NCBI GenBank assembly: GCA_016794565.1
Contig: JAEUHQ010000122.1
Span: 1-32,421 of the forward strand
DNA: 32,421 nt
Direction: 5' to 3'
Source of the DNA: Planctomycetota bacterium
Lineage (GTDB): Bacteria; Planctomycetota; UBA1135; UBA2386
The notes beneath the pieces were generated by a model, which searched no databases, was not told the origin of the DNA, and saw nothing but the letters and a program-made list of their open reading frames with translations. A program made the position numbers and the translations under genes. Each line of letters begins with the position of its first letter. Positions within the stretch are counted from its first letter, which is position 1. Shown one piece after another: positions 15,844-24,115 of the stretch.

Positions 15844-16398
15844 ATGCGGCGTCTGCACCTCAAGTTGTTCTACCTCCGTACTCGTCTCAAGCGGGAAGCC
15901 CAGGGCGTGACCGCCCGGATCCTCGGCGTCCGCCCGGCGACGATGTCCCACCTGGAACAGGGTCGGTCGCTGCCGACGCTGCCGATGCTGCTCGCCCTGT
16001 GCAAGCACTACGACGTGACGCCGACCTACCTGCTGGACGACGAGCGTCCGATCGATCCGAGCGGTCGTGACCGCTGGGCCGAGCGCGACGCGGTCGTGGC
16101 GCGCGGCACCTGGCTCGAGGTTCCCGAGGGTTCGATGGTCTCGACGCACGACGGTGCCCGTCTCGTCGCGGTCCAGCCGGGTGCGCGCCAGTACGACGCC
16201 AGCGCGCAGGCGCAGCGGATGACCTGCCCGAACGCCGCCGCCGCCCGTGAACTGGAGTCTGGCCTCCAGACCGCCACGAAGCAGCGCGACAAGGAACTCG
16301 AGGAGATGCTCTCGCGCGAACTGCTCGGGCAGCGCAAGCCCCGCAACAAGCCCGTTGCGAAGAGCGTGCTGAAGGGCGCCATGCAGATGCAGGGTTGA
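15844..16398 (+). CDS. XRE-family helix-turn-helix protein
   Basis: A 184-residue protein. Residues about 8-66 form an HTH_3/Cro-C1 domain: YLRTRLKREAQGVTARILGV, then PATMSHLEQGRSLPTLPMLLALCKHYDVTPTYLLDD, where the recognition helix contains ATMSHLEQGR. The remaining 118 residues are not recognised. They include a central segment (ERDAVVARGTWLEVPEGSMV) and a charged helical tail ending in basic KPRNKPVAKSVLKG. The target genes are unknown; neighbours on both sides point towards it, so it is transcribed alone from the extended -10 at 15750. Start chosen at the ATG immediately before the domain. Confidence 0.82.
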   Translation: MRRLHLKLFYLRTRLKREAQGVTARILGVRPATMSHLEQGRSLPTLPMLLALCKHYDVTPTYLLDDERPIDPSGRDRWAERDAVVARGTWLEVPEGSMVSTHDGARLVAVQPGARQYDASAQAQRMTCPNAAAARELESGLQTATKQRDKELEEMLSRELLGQRKPRNKPVAKSVLKGAMQMQG

Positions 16399-16413
16399 TC
16401 GGCGGGCCGATCA
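16396..16413. terminator. Perfect hairpin built from two convergent stop codons
   Basis: TGATCGGC (16396-16403), a 2-nt centre and GCCGATCA (16406-16413) are exact reverse complements. The first TGA is the XRE stop, and the last three bases are the glycosyltransferase stop on the other strand. A bidirectional terminator is likely, although there is no T-tract. Confidence 0.5.
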
Positions 16414-17379
16414 GGCGCCGAGCGGTGCGAAGAGCCCGTCGCGCAGACCGCGCAAGTACGGGCCGAGAAAGCGCACCGACCGTGCGAACAGGACTCCGGC
16501 GAGCGGCTTCGTCGTCGCCGCGTGCAGCAGGAACACCGCTCGCTGCAGCGGCGACAGCCGTCGCCGGGCGAGCAGTGCCTTGCTGCGCGTGAGCCAGTAG
16601 AGGCGCGTCGCCGACAACTCGCCGAGCACCGCCTCCCCGGGCTGGCTGCCGCCGCCGGTGTGGATCGCGCGTGCCCTTCGGGTGACCCAGACTTCGCGTC
16701 CGCGCGCGATCACTTCACGGCACAGGTCCGCGTCCTCGCAGTAGAGGAAGTAGTCCTCGCAGAACCGCAGGCCTCGGCGCAGCAGGTCTGCGGCGATCAG
16801 CATGCAGGCTCCGGTGACGAGATCGCACCGGTGTTCGACGGAGTCGTGCGGCGGGGCTGTGTGGCTCCGACCGAGGGTCCAAGGTCGCCAGCGTCCGCTC
16901 TCGAACCAGGGGCGCCCGGCCCGGTCGTCGACACGGCAGCCGACGATGCCGGCGCGAGGATGCCGCGCAGCGGTCGCGATCAGGTTCTCGAGAGAACCCT
17001 CGGCCAGTTCTGCGTCGGGATTCAGCAGGAGCACGTGGGCGAGATCGGGCCAGCGGGACAGAGCCTCGGTGATGCCGAGGTTGCATCCGGCGCCGAAGCC
17101 GCCGTTCGTCGCGGAGCACATCGGGACGACGTCGGTGGACCCGCGCAGGGAGTTCGCGAGCACCGTGCCCGATCCGTCGGGCGACGCGTTGTCGACGACC
17201 ACGATCCTGGGCGCCGGCCTCTGCGCCCGCAGCGACGCGATGCACCGCAGCGTGCTCGCTGCGTCGGTGTAGTGCACGACGACGGCGACGACGGTCGGTC
17301 CGCCCTGCTCGAACTGGCCCGGAGCCCTCTGCGTCGAGGTCGGGACTCGTGGGGCGATGCACGCGCGAGGATCGGCCAT
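16411..17379 (-). CDS. Family 2 glycosyltransferase (rhamnosyltransferase-like)
   Basis: A 322-residue GT-A fold enzyme. VVAVVVHYTDAASTLRCIASL opens the nucleotide-sugar domain, VVVDNASPDGSG is the DN-x-S-x-DGS motif, and NGGFGAGCNLGI, LLLNPDAEL (the metal-binding acidic motif) and FLYCEDADLCREVIARG (the ED-x-D base motif) follow. It resembles dTDP-rhamnosyl and related transferases that extend cell-surface polysaccharide. Its start is 8 nt after the stop of the methyltransferase gene upstream, and a KpsS-like gene lies before that, so all three may build or export one glycan. Donor and acceptor unknown. No transmembrane segment is obvious. Confidence 0.88.
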   Translation of the reverse strand: MADPRACIAPRVPTSTQRAPGQFEQGGPTVVAVVVHYTDAASTLRCIASLRAQRPAPRIVVVDNASPDGSGTVLANSLRGSTDVVPMCSATNGGFGAGCNLGITEALSRWPDLAHVLLLNPDAELAEGSLENLIATAARHPRAGIVGCRVDDRAGRPWFESGRWRPWTLGRSHTAPPHDSVEHRCDLVTGACMLIAADLLRRGLRFCEDYFLYCEDADLCREVIARGREVWVTRRARAIHTGGGSQPGEAVLGELSATRLYWLTRSKALLARRRLSPLQRAVFLLHAATTKPLAGVLFARSVRFLGPYLRGLRDGLFAPLGA

Positions 17380-17387
17380 GGTTCGCC

Positions 17388-17984
17388 TCAGGTCGTCGCG
17401 CGCCGGACCACCAGCATGCCGTCTGCGCGGTGTGCCTCGACCCAGCGCAGGTCGTGCTCGGCGTCGGCTCGCACGACATCTTGCGGACCTTCGTGCATGA
17501 CGAGATAGCCACCGGGACGCACGTGAGGCGACCAGTCGCGGTAGTCGCGCGCGACTGCTTCGTGATCGTGGTCACCGTGGAGGAACAGCATGTCGATCGG
17601 CTCGTGCCATCTCGCGGCACACTCGCGACCGAAGGCGTGTTGCACGTCGACCAGTTCGCGGATGCCGGCGCCGCGCAGATTCCGTTCGAAGTCGGCTCGC
17701 TGCGTCGCGCCGCCGACGAAAGGGTCGATGCAGCAGAGGCGCGGCGCGTTCTTGCCTTGCAGGCCGCGCGCGAGGCACACGGTGGCCTTGCCCTGACGGG
17801 TGCCGATCTCGACGGAGAGCGGATGCTCGTGCGGCAGCGTCTGCGCGAGTTCGTACAGCGCGATCGCCTCGTCCACGGAGAGCCATCCGTCGATCGACAC
17901 GTACGGGAGGATCCTCGCGTAGCGCAGACCGCGCCACAGGAGCTGAGCGCGCGTGCCGAGCCGCCACGGCTTCTTCGTGTGCAT
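17388..17984 (-). CDS. Class I SAM-dependent methyltransferase (Methyltransf_24 type)
   Basis: A 198-residue protein. The SAM-binding motif is SVEIGTRQGKATVCLARGL (about 61-79), then LCCIDPFVGG, the acidic strand DMLFLHGDHDHEAVARDY (a common Methyltransf_24 DGDHSYE-like block) and PGGYLVMHEG. It probably O-methylates a sugar or lipid carrier in a surface glycan pathway, judging from the GT2 gene 8 nt downstream and the KpsS-like gene 59 nt upstream. ATG 17984 gives the expected length; the upstream in-frame extension is Arg-rich and not used. Confidence 0.83.
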   Translation of the reverse strand: MHTKKPWRLGTRAQLLWRGLRYARILPYVSIDGWLSVDEAIALYELAQTLPHEHPLSVEIGTRQGKATVCLARGLQGKNAPRLCCIDPFVGGATQRADFERNLRGAGIRELVDVQHAFGRECAARWHEPIDMLFLHGDHDHEAVARDYRDWSPHVRPGGYLVMHEGPQDVVRADAEHDLRWVEAHRADGMLVVRRATT

Positions 17985-18043
17985 CGCCGGCCCTATCGGC
18001 GGTTCACTGTGTCGGGGACGAGTCACCACGCCGGAGTTCCGGC

Positions 18044-19426
18044 TCAGCGGTCGCGGCCTTCGGCGGCGAGAGGCCACGTCGGCCCGGCGCGATACTGCAG
18101 GCGGAGCCCGCCCGGGGAACGTTCTCCGAGCCGCGACTCGATCGTCTGCACGAGGCCCGCGAGGCCGTTGTGGTCCGGGTCGGTCGCGGAGCACCACACG
18201 TGACCGTGCCCGAACAGCCACGTGAGGAAACGGCGGCGCAGTGTCGTGGGCGATCGACCGAGGCTCGCCGGCAGTGCGTCCGCGAGCCCGGCCGTCGTCG
18301 TCGCGGTGGTGGCGCCTTCGATGCCGTAGAGCGCGCGGCCGAAGTGCAGGACCGGCGTGCCCGCGAGCAGGGCCGCGGCTGCGCCGGGATGGTTGATCGT
18401 GATCGTCGCGATCGCGGTGGCCGCGGCTTCCGGCGCGTCGCCGGCCCCGGCGAAGTGCAGCGGCACCGGCGCACGCAGTCCGCGCAGTTGCCGTTCGTCG
18501 ATTCCGGTTTCGGGCGCCACGACGACGAGGCTCGTTCCACCCCCGAGGCGCGCCACCGCGACCGCTGCGGCTTCGATTGCGGCCCGCGGTGTGATCGGCG
18601 CATCGCTGTCCAGGCGAACGCGTTCGTCGTCGTGCGGTTGGAGGAGCAGCGTTGCGTACGGCGGCTCGGGCAGCGCGATCGGCAACGGGTGGGATCGCGC
18701 CGCGGACGGCAGCGCCTCCCGCCATCCACTCCACGCTCGCCACGCTTCGGCGGGCCGCCCCTTGGAGAACGCCGCGAGCGCATCGGCACCGCGAGCGAGG
18801 ACCGGCGGCGCGACGACCTCGCGGCGCGTCAGTGCGGCCGGCGTGGTCCGCGCCAGGAGGTGGGTGAGACAGGCGTCGATCAGGGACGGTTCGCCGGTGA
18901 CGACGCGGAAGTCCGCGAGCGCTCGCCGCCGAGCGGAGGCGTCTCCGTCGAGACCGCGGTCGTCGATCTGCAGCGTGTGAGGGAGCAGGCCGTCGCCGGT
19001 CCACAGGACGCGGACGCCGAGCTCGAGTGCGACGAACTGGAGGAGTCCATGGTCCGAGGAGCGCCGTTGGTGAAGGAACAACAGGTCGGGCCGTTCCGCT
19101 TCGAACCACCGCACCAGGGTGGGCAGGAGTCGCGCCATGCGGTCACGCAGCTCGCCGCCGGTGCGCGCGAAGGCCGGGGCGTTCGGGGCGATACCGCGCC
19201 GCTGGCACTCGCGCGCCGCGAGGTCCGCCAGCGGCGCCCGCATCGCGTCGGGTGCCGAGGGTCCGATCAGGGCCGCTTCGCCGCCCTGCGCTCGGAAGAA
19301 CGTGTGCTCGACGCGATCGAGGCACAGCACCACGGCGCGGTGGCCGTTCTGCAAGAGCTCGCGGCGGAGCCGTTCGTGCAGGTGGAAGCGGGCGATACCC
19401 GGTGCCCCGAACGCGATGACGGCCAT
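18044..19426 (-). CDS. KpsS/LipB-like capsular polysaccharide biosynthesis protein
   Basis: A 460-residue protein. AVIAFGAPGIARFHLHERLRRELLQNGHRAVVLCLD resembles the N-terminal Rossmann-like half of the Capsule_synth family. LLLQPHDDERVRLDSDAPI and the block ITINHPGAAAALLAGTPVLHFGRALYGIEG match the conserved C-terminal half (usual pattern TINSTVGLEALLxGKPVxxLGxAxYxxxGLT). KpsS members are beta-Kdo transferases that build the lipid-linked start of group 2 capsules. Here Ser is replaced by His in NHPG, so the exact sugar is uncertain. Start chosen at ATG 19426, where homology begins; GTG 19477 would add 17 residues. Divergent from the dehydrogenase gene at 19654. No KpsC homologue is seen nearby. 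Confidence 0.75.
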   Translation of the reverse strand: MAVIAFGAPGIARFHLHERLRRELLQNGHRAVVLCLDRVEHTFFRAQGGEAALIGPSAPDAMRAPLADLAARECQRRGIAPNAPAFARTGGELRDRMARLLPTLVRWFEAERPDLLFLHQRRSSDHGLLQFVALELGVRVLWTGDGLLPHTLQIDDRGLDGDASARRRALADFRVVTGEPSLIDACLTHLLARTTPAALTRREVVAPPVLARGADALAAFSKGRPAEAWRAWSGWREALPSAARSHPLPIALPEPPYATLLLQPHDDERVRLDSDAPITPRAAIEAAAVAVARLGGGTSLVVVAPETGIDERQLRGLRAPVPLHFAGAGDAPEAAATAIATITINHPGAAAALLAGTPVLHFGRALYGIEGATTATTTAGLADALPASLGRSPTTLRRRFLTWLFGHGHVWCSATDPDHNGLAGLVQTIESRLGERSPGGLRLQYRAGPTWPLAAEGRDR

Positions 19427-19571
19427 GGGGAGTCGATCGGCCGTGACGTCGAGTCGTCTTGATTGCGGCGTTGCCACCGACGGTCTCGGCCGCGACCGCC
19501 GACCCGCGTGCCATCGTTACGGTTCGACGGGATCGGGGCGTCGAGTTCGCACTGCCTCCCACCTCGCCCGC

Positions 19572-19580
19572 TGCTACACT
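19572..19580 (+). promoter_or_regulatory. Extended -10 promoter of the dehydrogenase-like gene
   Basis: TGC followed by TACACT (19575-19580). The -35 region 17 nt upstream (CTGCCT) is weak. The leader to ATG 19654 would be about 67 nt. Confidence 0.5.
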
Positions 19581-19653
19581 CCCGCACCCACAAGCCCCTT
19601 GGCGCCGGCGTGGTCGCCGCGCGTCTCGAATGCCACCACGTCCGAGGTCCCGA

Positions 19654-21558
19654 ATGCTCCGTCCGTTCCTCGTCTCCACCGCCGCCCTGGCGATCGTCGG
19701 CGCCTCGATTGCGCAGAGCGTCCCCACCGGCTTCACGATCGACACGCTCGTGAGCAGCGGCCTCGCTGCACCGCACGACTTCTGCTTCCTGCCCGACGGC
19801 CGCGTGCTCGTCGCGAATCGCGCGGGCCCCGTGGCGATCTACGCGGGCGGTGCGGCGGTGACGATCGGCACTGTTCCGAACGTGCAGACCAGCAGCGAGC
19901 AGGGGCTGCTCAGCATCGCCGCGGACCCGAACTTCAACACGAACGGCTACGTCTACGTCTGGTACGCGAGCAGTCTCGACGCGTTCATGCATCTCGATCG
20001 CTTCACGTGCACGGGCACGCTGAACAATCCGGGCAGCACGGCGCTGACGCTCGACACGGCGAGCCGGCGCGTGATCCTCGGATCGACGCCCGACAACGCG
20101 TTCAACCACAACGGCGGCTCACTGCGCTTCGGTCCCGACGACATGCTCTACGTGTCGATCGGTGACGACGCGAGCGGCTGCCCGGCCCAGCAGACGAACA
20201 CGTGGCTCGGCTGCGTGATGCGCATGGACGTGAGCGCCGTGCCCGCCGGTGCGAGCACGACGGCGCCGCTGCTGACCACTCTCGACCCGGGCAACAACCC
20301 GCTCAGCGCGAACACGGACATCAGCCAGCTCATCATCGCCCACGGTCTCCGCAACCCGTTCCGCATGGAGATCGACCAGTTGACGGGCAACCTCTACATC
20401 GGCGACGTCGGCCAGAACGTCGTCGAGGAGTACGACGAATACGTCTATCCGTCGGTCGGCGCGCTGCCGCTTCGCAACTATGGCTGGCCGTGGCGCGAGG
20501 CGAACAACTCGTACATCACCTGCACCGGCTCGCTGCCGCCCGGCCTGATCGCTCCGATCGCCTCCGTCGTGCAGACGAGTGCGAACTGGTTCTCGGTGAT
20601 GGGCGGTCCGGTCTATCGCAACCAGAACGGTCAGTACGACTTCGGCCCCGGCTACGAGGGCTGCGCCTACTACCTCGACTACTTCGCCGGCGAAGTGCGT
20701 CGCCTCGTGAACACCGGTTCGTGGGTGGCGGCGCCGACAGTCCCTGGTCAGCCCAACGCCACGAACTGGGGCACGGGCTTCGTCGGTACGACTGCGTTCC
20801 GTCAAGGACCCGACGGCGCGATCTGGTTCACGCAGCACCCGAGCACCTACGCGACGTCCGGCGGCTCGCTGAAGCGCGTGCGTCCGCTCGGGCCGGTGAA
20901 CAGCGTCGCGGCCGTGAGCGGCACGGGCCAGATCGCCAACTCGGGCGAGGTGTTCGCGCAGCCGGTCGTCGTGCGCGTGTTCGACCCGTCGAACAACCCG
21001 CTGCCGGGCGGCACGGTCAACTTCTCGGTGTCCGGCGCCGGCACGTTGTCGACGACGAACCCGGTGATCGCCGACGCGAACGGATTCGCGCAGACGATCG
21101 TCACCGCGAGCGCGACGGTCGGCGGCGCCGTGAACGTCTCGGCGACGACGCCCGGCGGGCTCGCCCCCGCGGCGGCCGCGCTCTTCACGCGCCGATTGAC
21201 CGTGACCCCGGTCGGCGGGCTGATGGTGCTGCAGCTCGCGAACTCGACGCAGGCCGTGCCGGCGAACGTGCCGTACATCCTGATGATGTCGTTCCCGCAC
21301 ACGCCGATCCTGCCGACGTTCTTCGGACCGCTGGTCACGAATCCGTTCGTGCCGACGACGATCGTGCTCGAAGACGGGTTCAACATCTTCCCGCGCCCCG
21401 CATGGGCGGGTTCTGGCGGCACGGGCACGCCAAGCCTGTCGAAGGTCTACACGCCGCCCGCCGGCCTGCTGACGGGGTACACGATGGCGTTCCAGGCCGT
21501 CGGCGTCGACCCGATCACCGGCTGGTTCAAGACGAACGCCGAGTGGAAGCAGTTCTGA
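19654..21558 (+). CDS. Secreted glucose/sorbosone dehydrogenase-type propeller with Ig-like domain
   Basis: A 634-residue protein. MLRPFLVSTAALAIVGASIA is a signal peptide cleaved before Q21. Residues about 25-415 are a six-bladed PQQ-dependent dehydrogenase propeller (GSDH type): FLPDGRVLVANRAGPV, EQGLLSIAADPNF, HNGGSLRFGPDDMLYVSIGD with H152, AHGLRNPFRMEID with H230, GNLYIGDVGQNVVEE, and NYGWPWRE. Residues about 419-510 look like a Big_1/invasin Ig-like domain (VRVFDPSNNPLPGGTVNFSV, ADANGFAQTIVTAS). The last 120 residues are a beta-rich tail ending TGYTMAFQAVGVDPITGW, distantly like the C-terminal domains of the kelch proteins but without cysteines. It may oxidise a sugar with PQQ, or be a non-enzymatic family member. 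ATG 19654 has GAGG 6 nt upstream; ATG 19630 would add 8 residues. Confidence 0.83.
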   Translation: MLRPFLVSTAALAIVGASIAQSVPTGFTIDTLVSSGLAAPHDFCFLPDGRVLVANRAGPVAIYAGGAAVTIGTVPNVQTSSEQGLLSIAADPNFNTNGYVYVWYASSLDAFMHLDRFTCTGTLNNPGSTALTLDTASRRVILGSTPDNAFNHNGGSLRFGPDDMLYVSIGDDASGCPAQQTNTWLGCVMRMDVSAVPAGASTTAPLLTTLDPGNNPLSANTDISQLIIAHGLRNPFRMEIDQLTGNLYIGDVGQNVVEEYDEYVYPSVGALPLRNYGWPWREANNSYITCTGSLPPGLIAPIASVVQTSANWFSVMGGPVYRNQNGQYDFGPGYEGCAYYLDYFAGEVRRLVNTGSWVAAPTVPGQPNATNWGTGFVGTTAFRQGPDGAIWFTQHPSTYATSGGSLKRVRPLGPVNSVAAVSGTGQIANSGEVFAQPVVVRVFDPSNNPLPGGTVNFSVSGAGTLSTTNPVIADANGFAQTIVTASATVGGAVNVSATTPGGLAPAAAALFTRRLTVTPVGGLMVLQLANSTQAVPANVPYILMMSFPHTPILPTFFGPLVTNPFVPTTIVLEDGFNIFPRPAWAGSGGTGTPSLSKVYTPPAGLLTGYTMAFQAVGVDPITGWFKTNAEWKQF

Positions 21559-21728
21559 AGCACTCGGCCCTGCGACCGCCGCGACGGCGGGTGCCCGGAA
21601 CGCAATAGCCGGTCGCGGCAGCGTCGGGACACGGCGTCGCATGCCGTCCTGGTGCGCGACCCCCTGGGGGCAGCCGGCGCCCGCGGCGAGCGCGCGTGCT
21701 CCCGGCGCCGCACGGGCCCAATCCGTCC

Positions 21729-21757
21729 TTGACCGACGTGGAGGGGGTCTCCACAAT
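21729..21757 (+). promoter_or_regulatory. Sigma70-type promoter of glmU-prs
   Basis: TTGACC (21729-21734), a 17-nt spacer and CACAAT (21752-21757). The predicted start is near 21764, about 30 nt before the glmU ATG at 21794. Confidence 0.6.
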
Positions 21758-21793
21758 CCTCGCCCCCTTTCCCTCCCCCGGACTCCCTTCTCC

Positions 21794-23119
21794 ATGTCGC
21801 GACCGCTGGCGGTGATCTGCCTGGCCGCTGGCCTCGGCAAGCGCACCAAGGTCAGTGTGCCCAAGGTGTTGCTGCCCCTTTGCGGCCGCGGGCTCGCGGC
21901 GTGGGCGCTCGCGGCGGCAGCGCCGCTGAAGCCGGTTCGCACGGTCGTCGTGCTGCACCACCAGAAGGACCAGGTGCAGAGAGAACTGCAGGCCGCGATG
22001 GCCGCCGAGTTCACGCACCTGCAGTTCGTCGACCAGGGCGCGCCGAAGGGGACCGGGCACGCGGTGCAGGTCGCGATGCAGGAACTCTCCGACTTCGTCG
22101 GCGACGTTCTCGTGATCTACGGCGACTGCCCTCTCGTCACGACCGGGACGCTGCGCGACCTGCGCGAACTTCGCAGCGGCACGGCCGCCAATCCGCCCTG
22201 TTCGCTGCTCACCGCCTACCCCGAGGAGACGAAGGGCCTCGGCCGCATCCTCCGCAACGACGACGGGCGCTTCGTCGGCATCCGCGAGGAGCGCGATTGT
22301 TCGGCGGAGGAGCGAGCGATCGACGAGATCAACGCCGGCTTCTACTGCTTCGACAGCCAGGCGCTGCGGCCCGCCCTCGCGGGACTGCGCGCCGACAACG
22401 CGCAGGGCGAGTACTACCTGACCGACGCCGTCGCGAGCTTCGCGCAGCGCGGTCTCGAAGTGCCGACCCTCGAGGTCGAGGACGCGGCGGAGATCCTCGG
22501 TGTCAACTCGCTCGCGGACCTCGCGCTCGCCCGCATGGTGATGCAGGAGCGCATCCTGATCGAGCACCTCGCGAACGGCGTGATGGTCGTCGACCCGGGC
22601 ACGACGTGGATCGATCACGGTGTGCGGATCGGGGCCGACACGAAGGTGCTGCCCTGCACGGTGATCGGCACCGGCTGCGTGATCGGCAGCCGCTGCGAGG
22701 TCGGGCCGTTCGCGCACCTCCGAGCGGGCACGGTGCTCGAGGACGGTGCCGAGATCGGGAACTTCGTCGAAGCGAAGAAGACGCGCATGGGGGCCGGCGC
22801 GAAGGCCAAGCACCTCACATACCTCGGCGACGCCACGATCGGCGCGAAGACGAACATCGGCGCCGGCACGATCACCGCCAACTACGACGGGGTGCACAAG
22901 CACGAGACGAAGATCGGCGCGGGTGCGTTCGTCGGCAGCGGCAGCGTGATCGTCGCGCCGAGCGAGATCGGCGATCACGCGATGACCGGCGCCGGCGCGA
23001 TCGTGAAGCGCGGCAGCGTGGTCGGCGCCAACGAAGTGTGGGTCGGTGTTCCGGCGAAGAAGCTGAAGATGCGCGAGACACCGGCACACCGCACGGACAA
23101 GGGCGGGGGCAAGGCATGA
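21794..23119 (+). CDS. glmU: Bifunctional UDP-GlcNAc pyrophosphorylase / GlcN-1-P acetyltransferase
   Basis: A 441-residue cytoplasmic enzyme making UDP-GlcNAc for peptidoglycan and lipopolysaccharide. The N-terminal uridylyltransferase (1-230) has LAAGLGKRTKVSVPKVLLPL, DQGAPKGTGHAVQ, VIYGDCPLV, INAGFYCFD and GEYYLTDAV. The C-terminal left-handed beta-helix (about 245-430) has IGTGCVIGSRCEVGPFAHLRAGT, NFVEAKKTRMG, AKHLTYLGDATIG with the catalytic His, NIGAGTITANYDGVHKHETKIG, and VGVPAKKLK. The glucose-binding lysine region reads SVPKV, slightly different from the common DLPKV. The ATG is downstream of a good promoter, and the stop overlaps the prs start (ATGA). Confidence 0.95.
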   Translation: MSRPLAVICLAAGLGKRTKVSVPKVLLPLCGRGLAAWALAAAAPLKPVRTVVVLHHQKDQVQRELQAAMAAEFTHLQFVDQGAPKGTGHAVQVAMQELSDFVGDVLVIYGDCPLVTTGTLRDLRELRSGTAANPPCSLLTAYPEETKGLGRILRNDDGRFVGIREERDCSAEERAIDEINAGFYCFDSQALRPALAGLRADNAQGEYYLTDAVASFAQRGLEVPTLEVEDAAEILGVNSLADLALARMVMQERILIEHLANGVMVVDPGTTWIDHGVRIGADTKVLPCTVIGTGCVIGSRCEVGPFAHLRAGTVLEDGAEIGNFVEAKKTRMGAGAKAKHLTYLGDATIGAKTNIGAGTITANYDGVHKHETKIGAGAFVGSGSVIVAPSEIGDHAMTGAGAIVKRGSVVGANEVWVGVPAKKLKMRETPAHRTDKGGGKA

Positions 23120-24069
23120 GCATTCGGGGTGAACGGCTGCGGGTCTTCACGGGCACGGCGCATCCGCGTCTCGCCCAGGACATCTGCTCGTACATGGGCG
23201 TGCCCCTCGGTGCGGCGTCGCTCGCGCGCTTCCCCGACGGCGAGATCAACCTCAAGATCGAAGTCGACGTGCGCGGCGCCGACGTGTTCGTCGTGCAGCC
23301 GACCTGCCCGAACGTGCACGACAACCTGTTCGAGCTGTTGTCGTTCGCCGATTGCCTGCGTCGCGCGTCGGCCGACCGGATCACCGCGGTGATCCCGTAC
23401 TTCGGCTACGCGCGGAAGGACCGGAAGGACGAGGGGCGCGTGCCGATCAACGCGAAGCTCGTCGCCAACCTGCTCGTGACCGCTGGCTACAACCGCGTCG
23501 TCGCGGTCGACCTGCACGCCGCGCAGATCCAGGGCTTCTTCGACATCCCGGTCGACCACCTCTACGCGCGCCCGGTGATGATCGATCGCGTGCGTCAGCT
23601 CGACACCCGCGACGTGATGATCGTGTCGCCGGACATCGGCGGCACGAAGCTCGCGCGCGCCTACGCGAAGGACCTCGGCTGCGATCTCGCGATCATCGAC
23701 AAGCGCCGCATCAGCGGCGAGCAGACGGTGATCGAGCACGTGATCGGCGACGTGAAGAACCGCGACGTCGTACTCGTCGACGACATGGTCTCGACGGGCG
23801 GCTCGATCGTCGACGCGGCGCGCATCGTCAAGGAGAAGGGGGCGCGCAAGGTGTTCATCGTCGCGACGCACGCCGTTCTCTGCGGCAACGCCGTCGAGCG
23901 TCTCAACAGCGCCGACGTCGAGAAGATCCTGTTCGCCGACACCGTGCCCGTGCACGACAAGAAGATCCAGCGCCTCGAGATCTGCTCGATGGCGCAACTG
24001 CTCGCGCGTGCGATCGATCGCATCCATCGCAGCGAGAGCGTCAGCAAGTTGTTCGAGAGCGATCGCTGA
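23116..24069 (+). CDS. prs: Ribose-phosphate pyrophosphokinase
   Basis: It makes PRPP from ribose 5-phosphate and ATP. A 317-residue enzyme of normal length: FPDGEINLKIEVDVRGADVFVVQ, IPYFGYARKDRKDEGRVPINAKLVANLL, the PRPP-binding VAVDLHAAQIQGFFDIPVDHLYA, IIDKRR, and VVLVDDMVSTGGSI (the PRPP loop). Start ATG 23116 overlaps the glmU stop by 4 nt. The glmU-prs-rplY(ctc)-pth order is the same as in Bacillus subtilis. Confidence 0.97.
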   Translation: MSIRGERLRVFTGTAHPRLAQDICSYMGVPLGAASLARFPDGEINLKIEVDVRGADVFVVQPTCPNVHDNLFELLSFADCLRRASADRITAVIPYFGYARKDRKDEGRVPINAKLVANLLVTAGYNRVVAVDLHAAQIQGFFDIPVDHLYARPVMIDRVRQLDTRDVMIVSPDIGGTKLARAYAKDLGCDLAIIDKRRISGEQTVIEHVIGDVKNRDVVLVDDMVSTGGSIVDAARIVKEKGARKVFIVATHAVLCGNAVERLNSADVEKILFADTVPVHDKKIQRLEICSMAQLLARAIDRIHRSESVSKLFESDR

Positions 24070-24100
24070 CGTCGCGCCGTCCACTCCACCGCATTCCTTC

Positions 24101-24108
24101 GAGAGAGG
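24101..24108 (+). promoter_or_regulatory. Strong ribosome binding site of rplY
   Basis: GAGAGAGG is placed 7 nt before the ATG at 24116, unusually good for this window and consistent with high ribosomal-protein expression. Confidence 0.6.
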
Positions 24109-24115
24109 TAGTCCA

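Noticed and set aside
21527..23089. 520-codon minus-strand open frame opposite glmU
   Set aside because: Antisense shadow; glmU on the plus strand is unmistakable.
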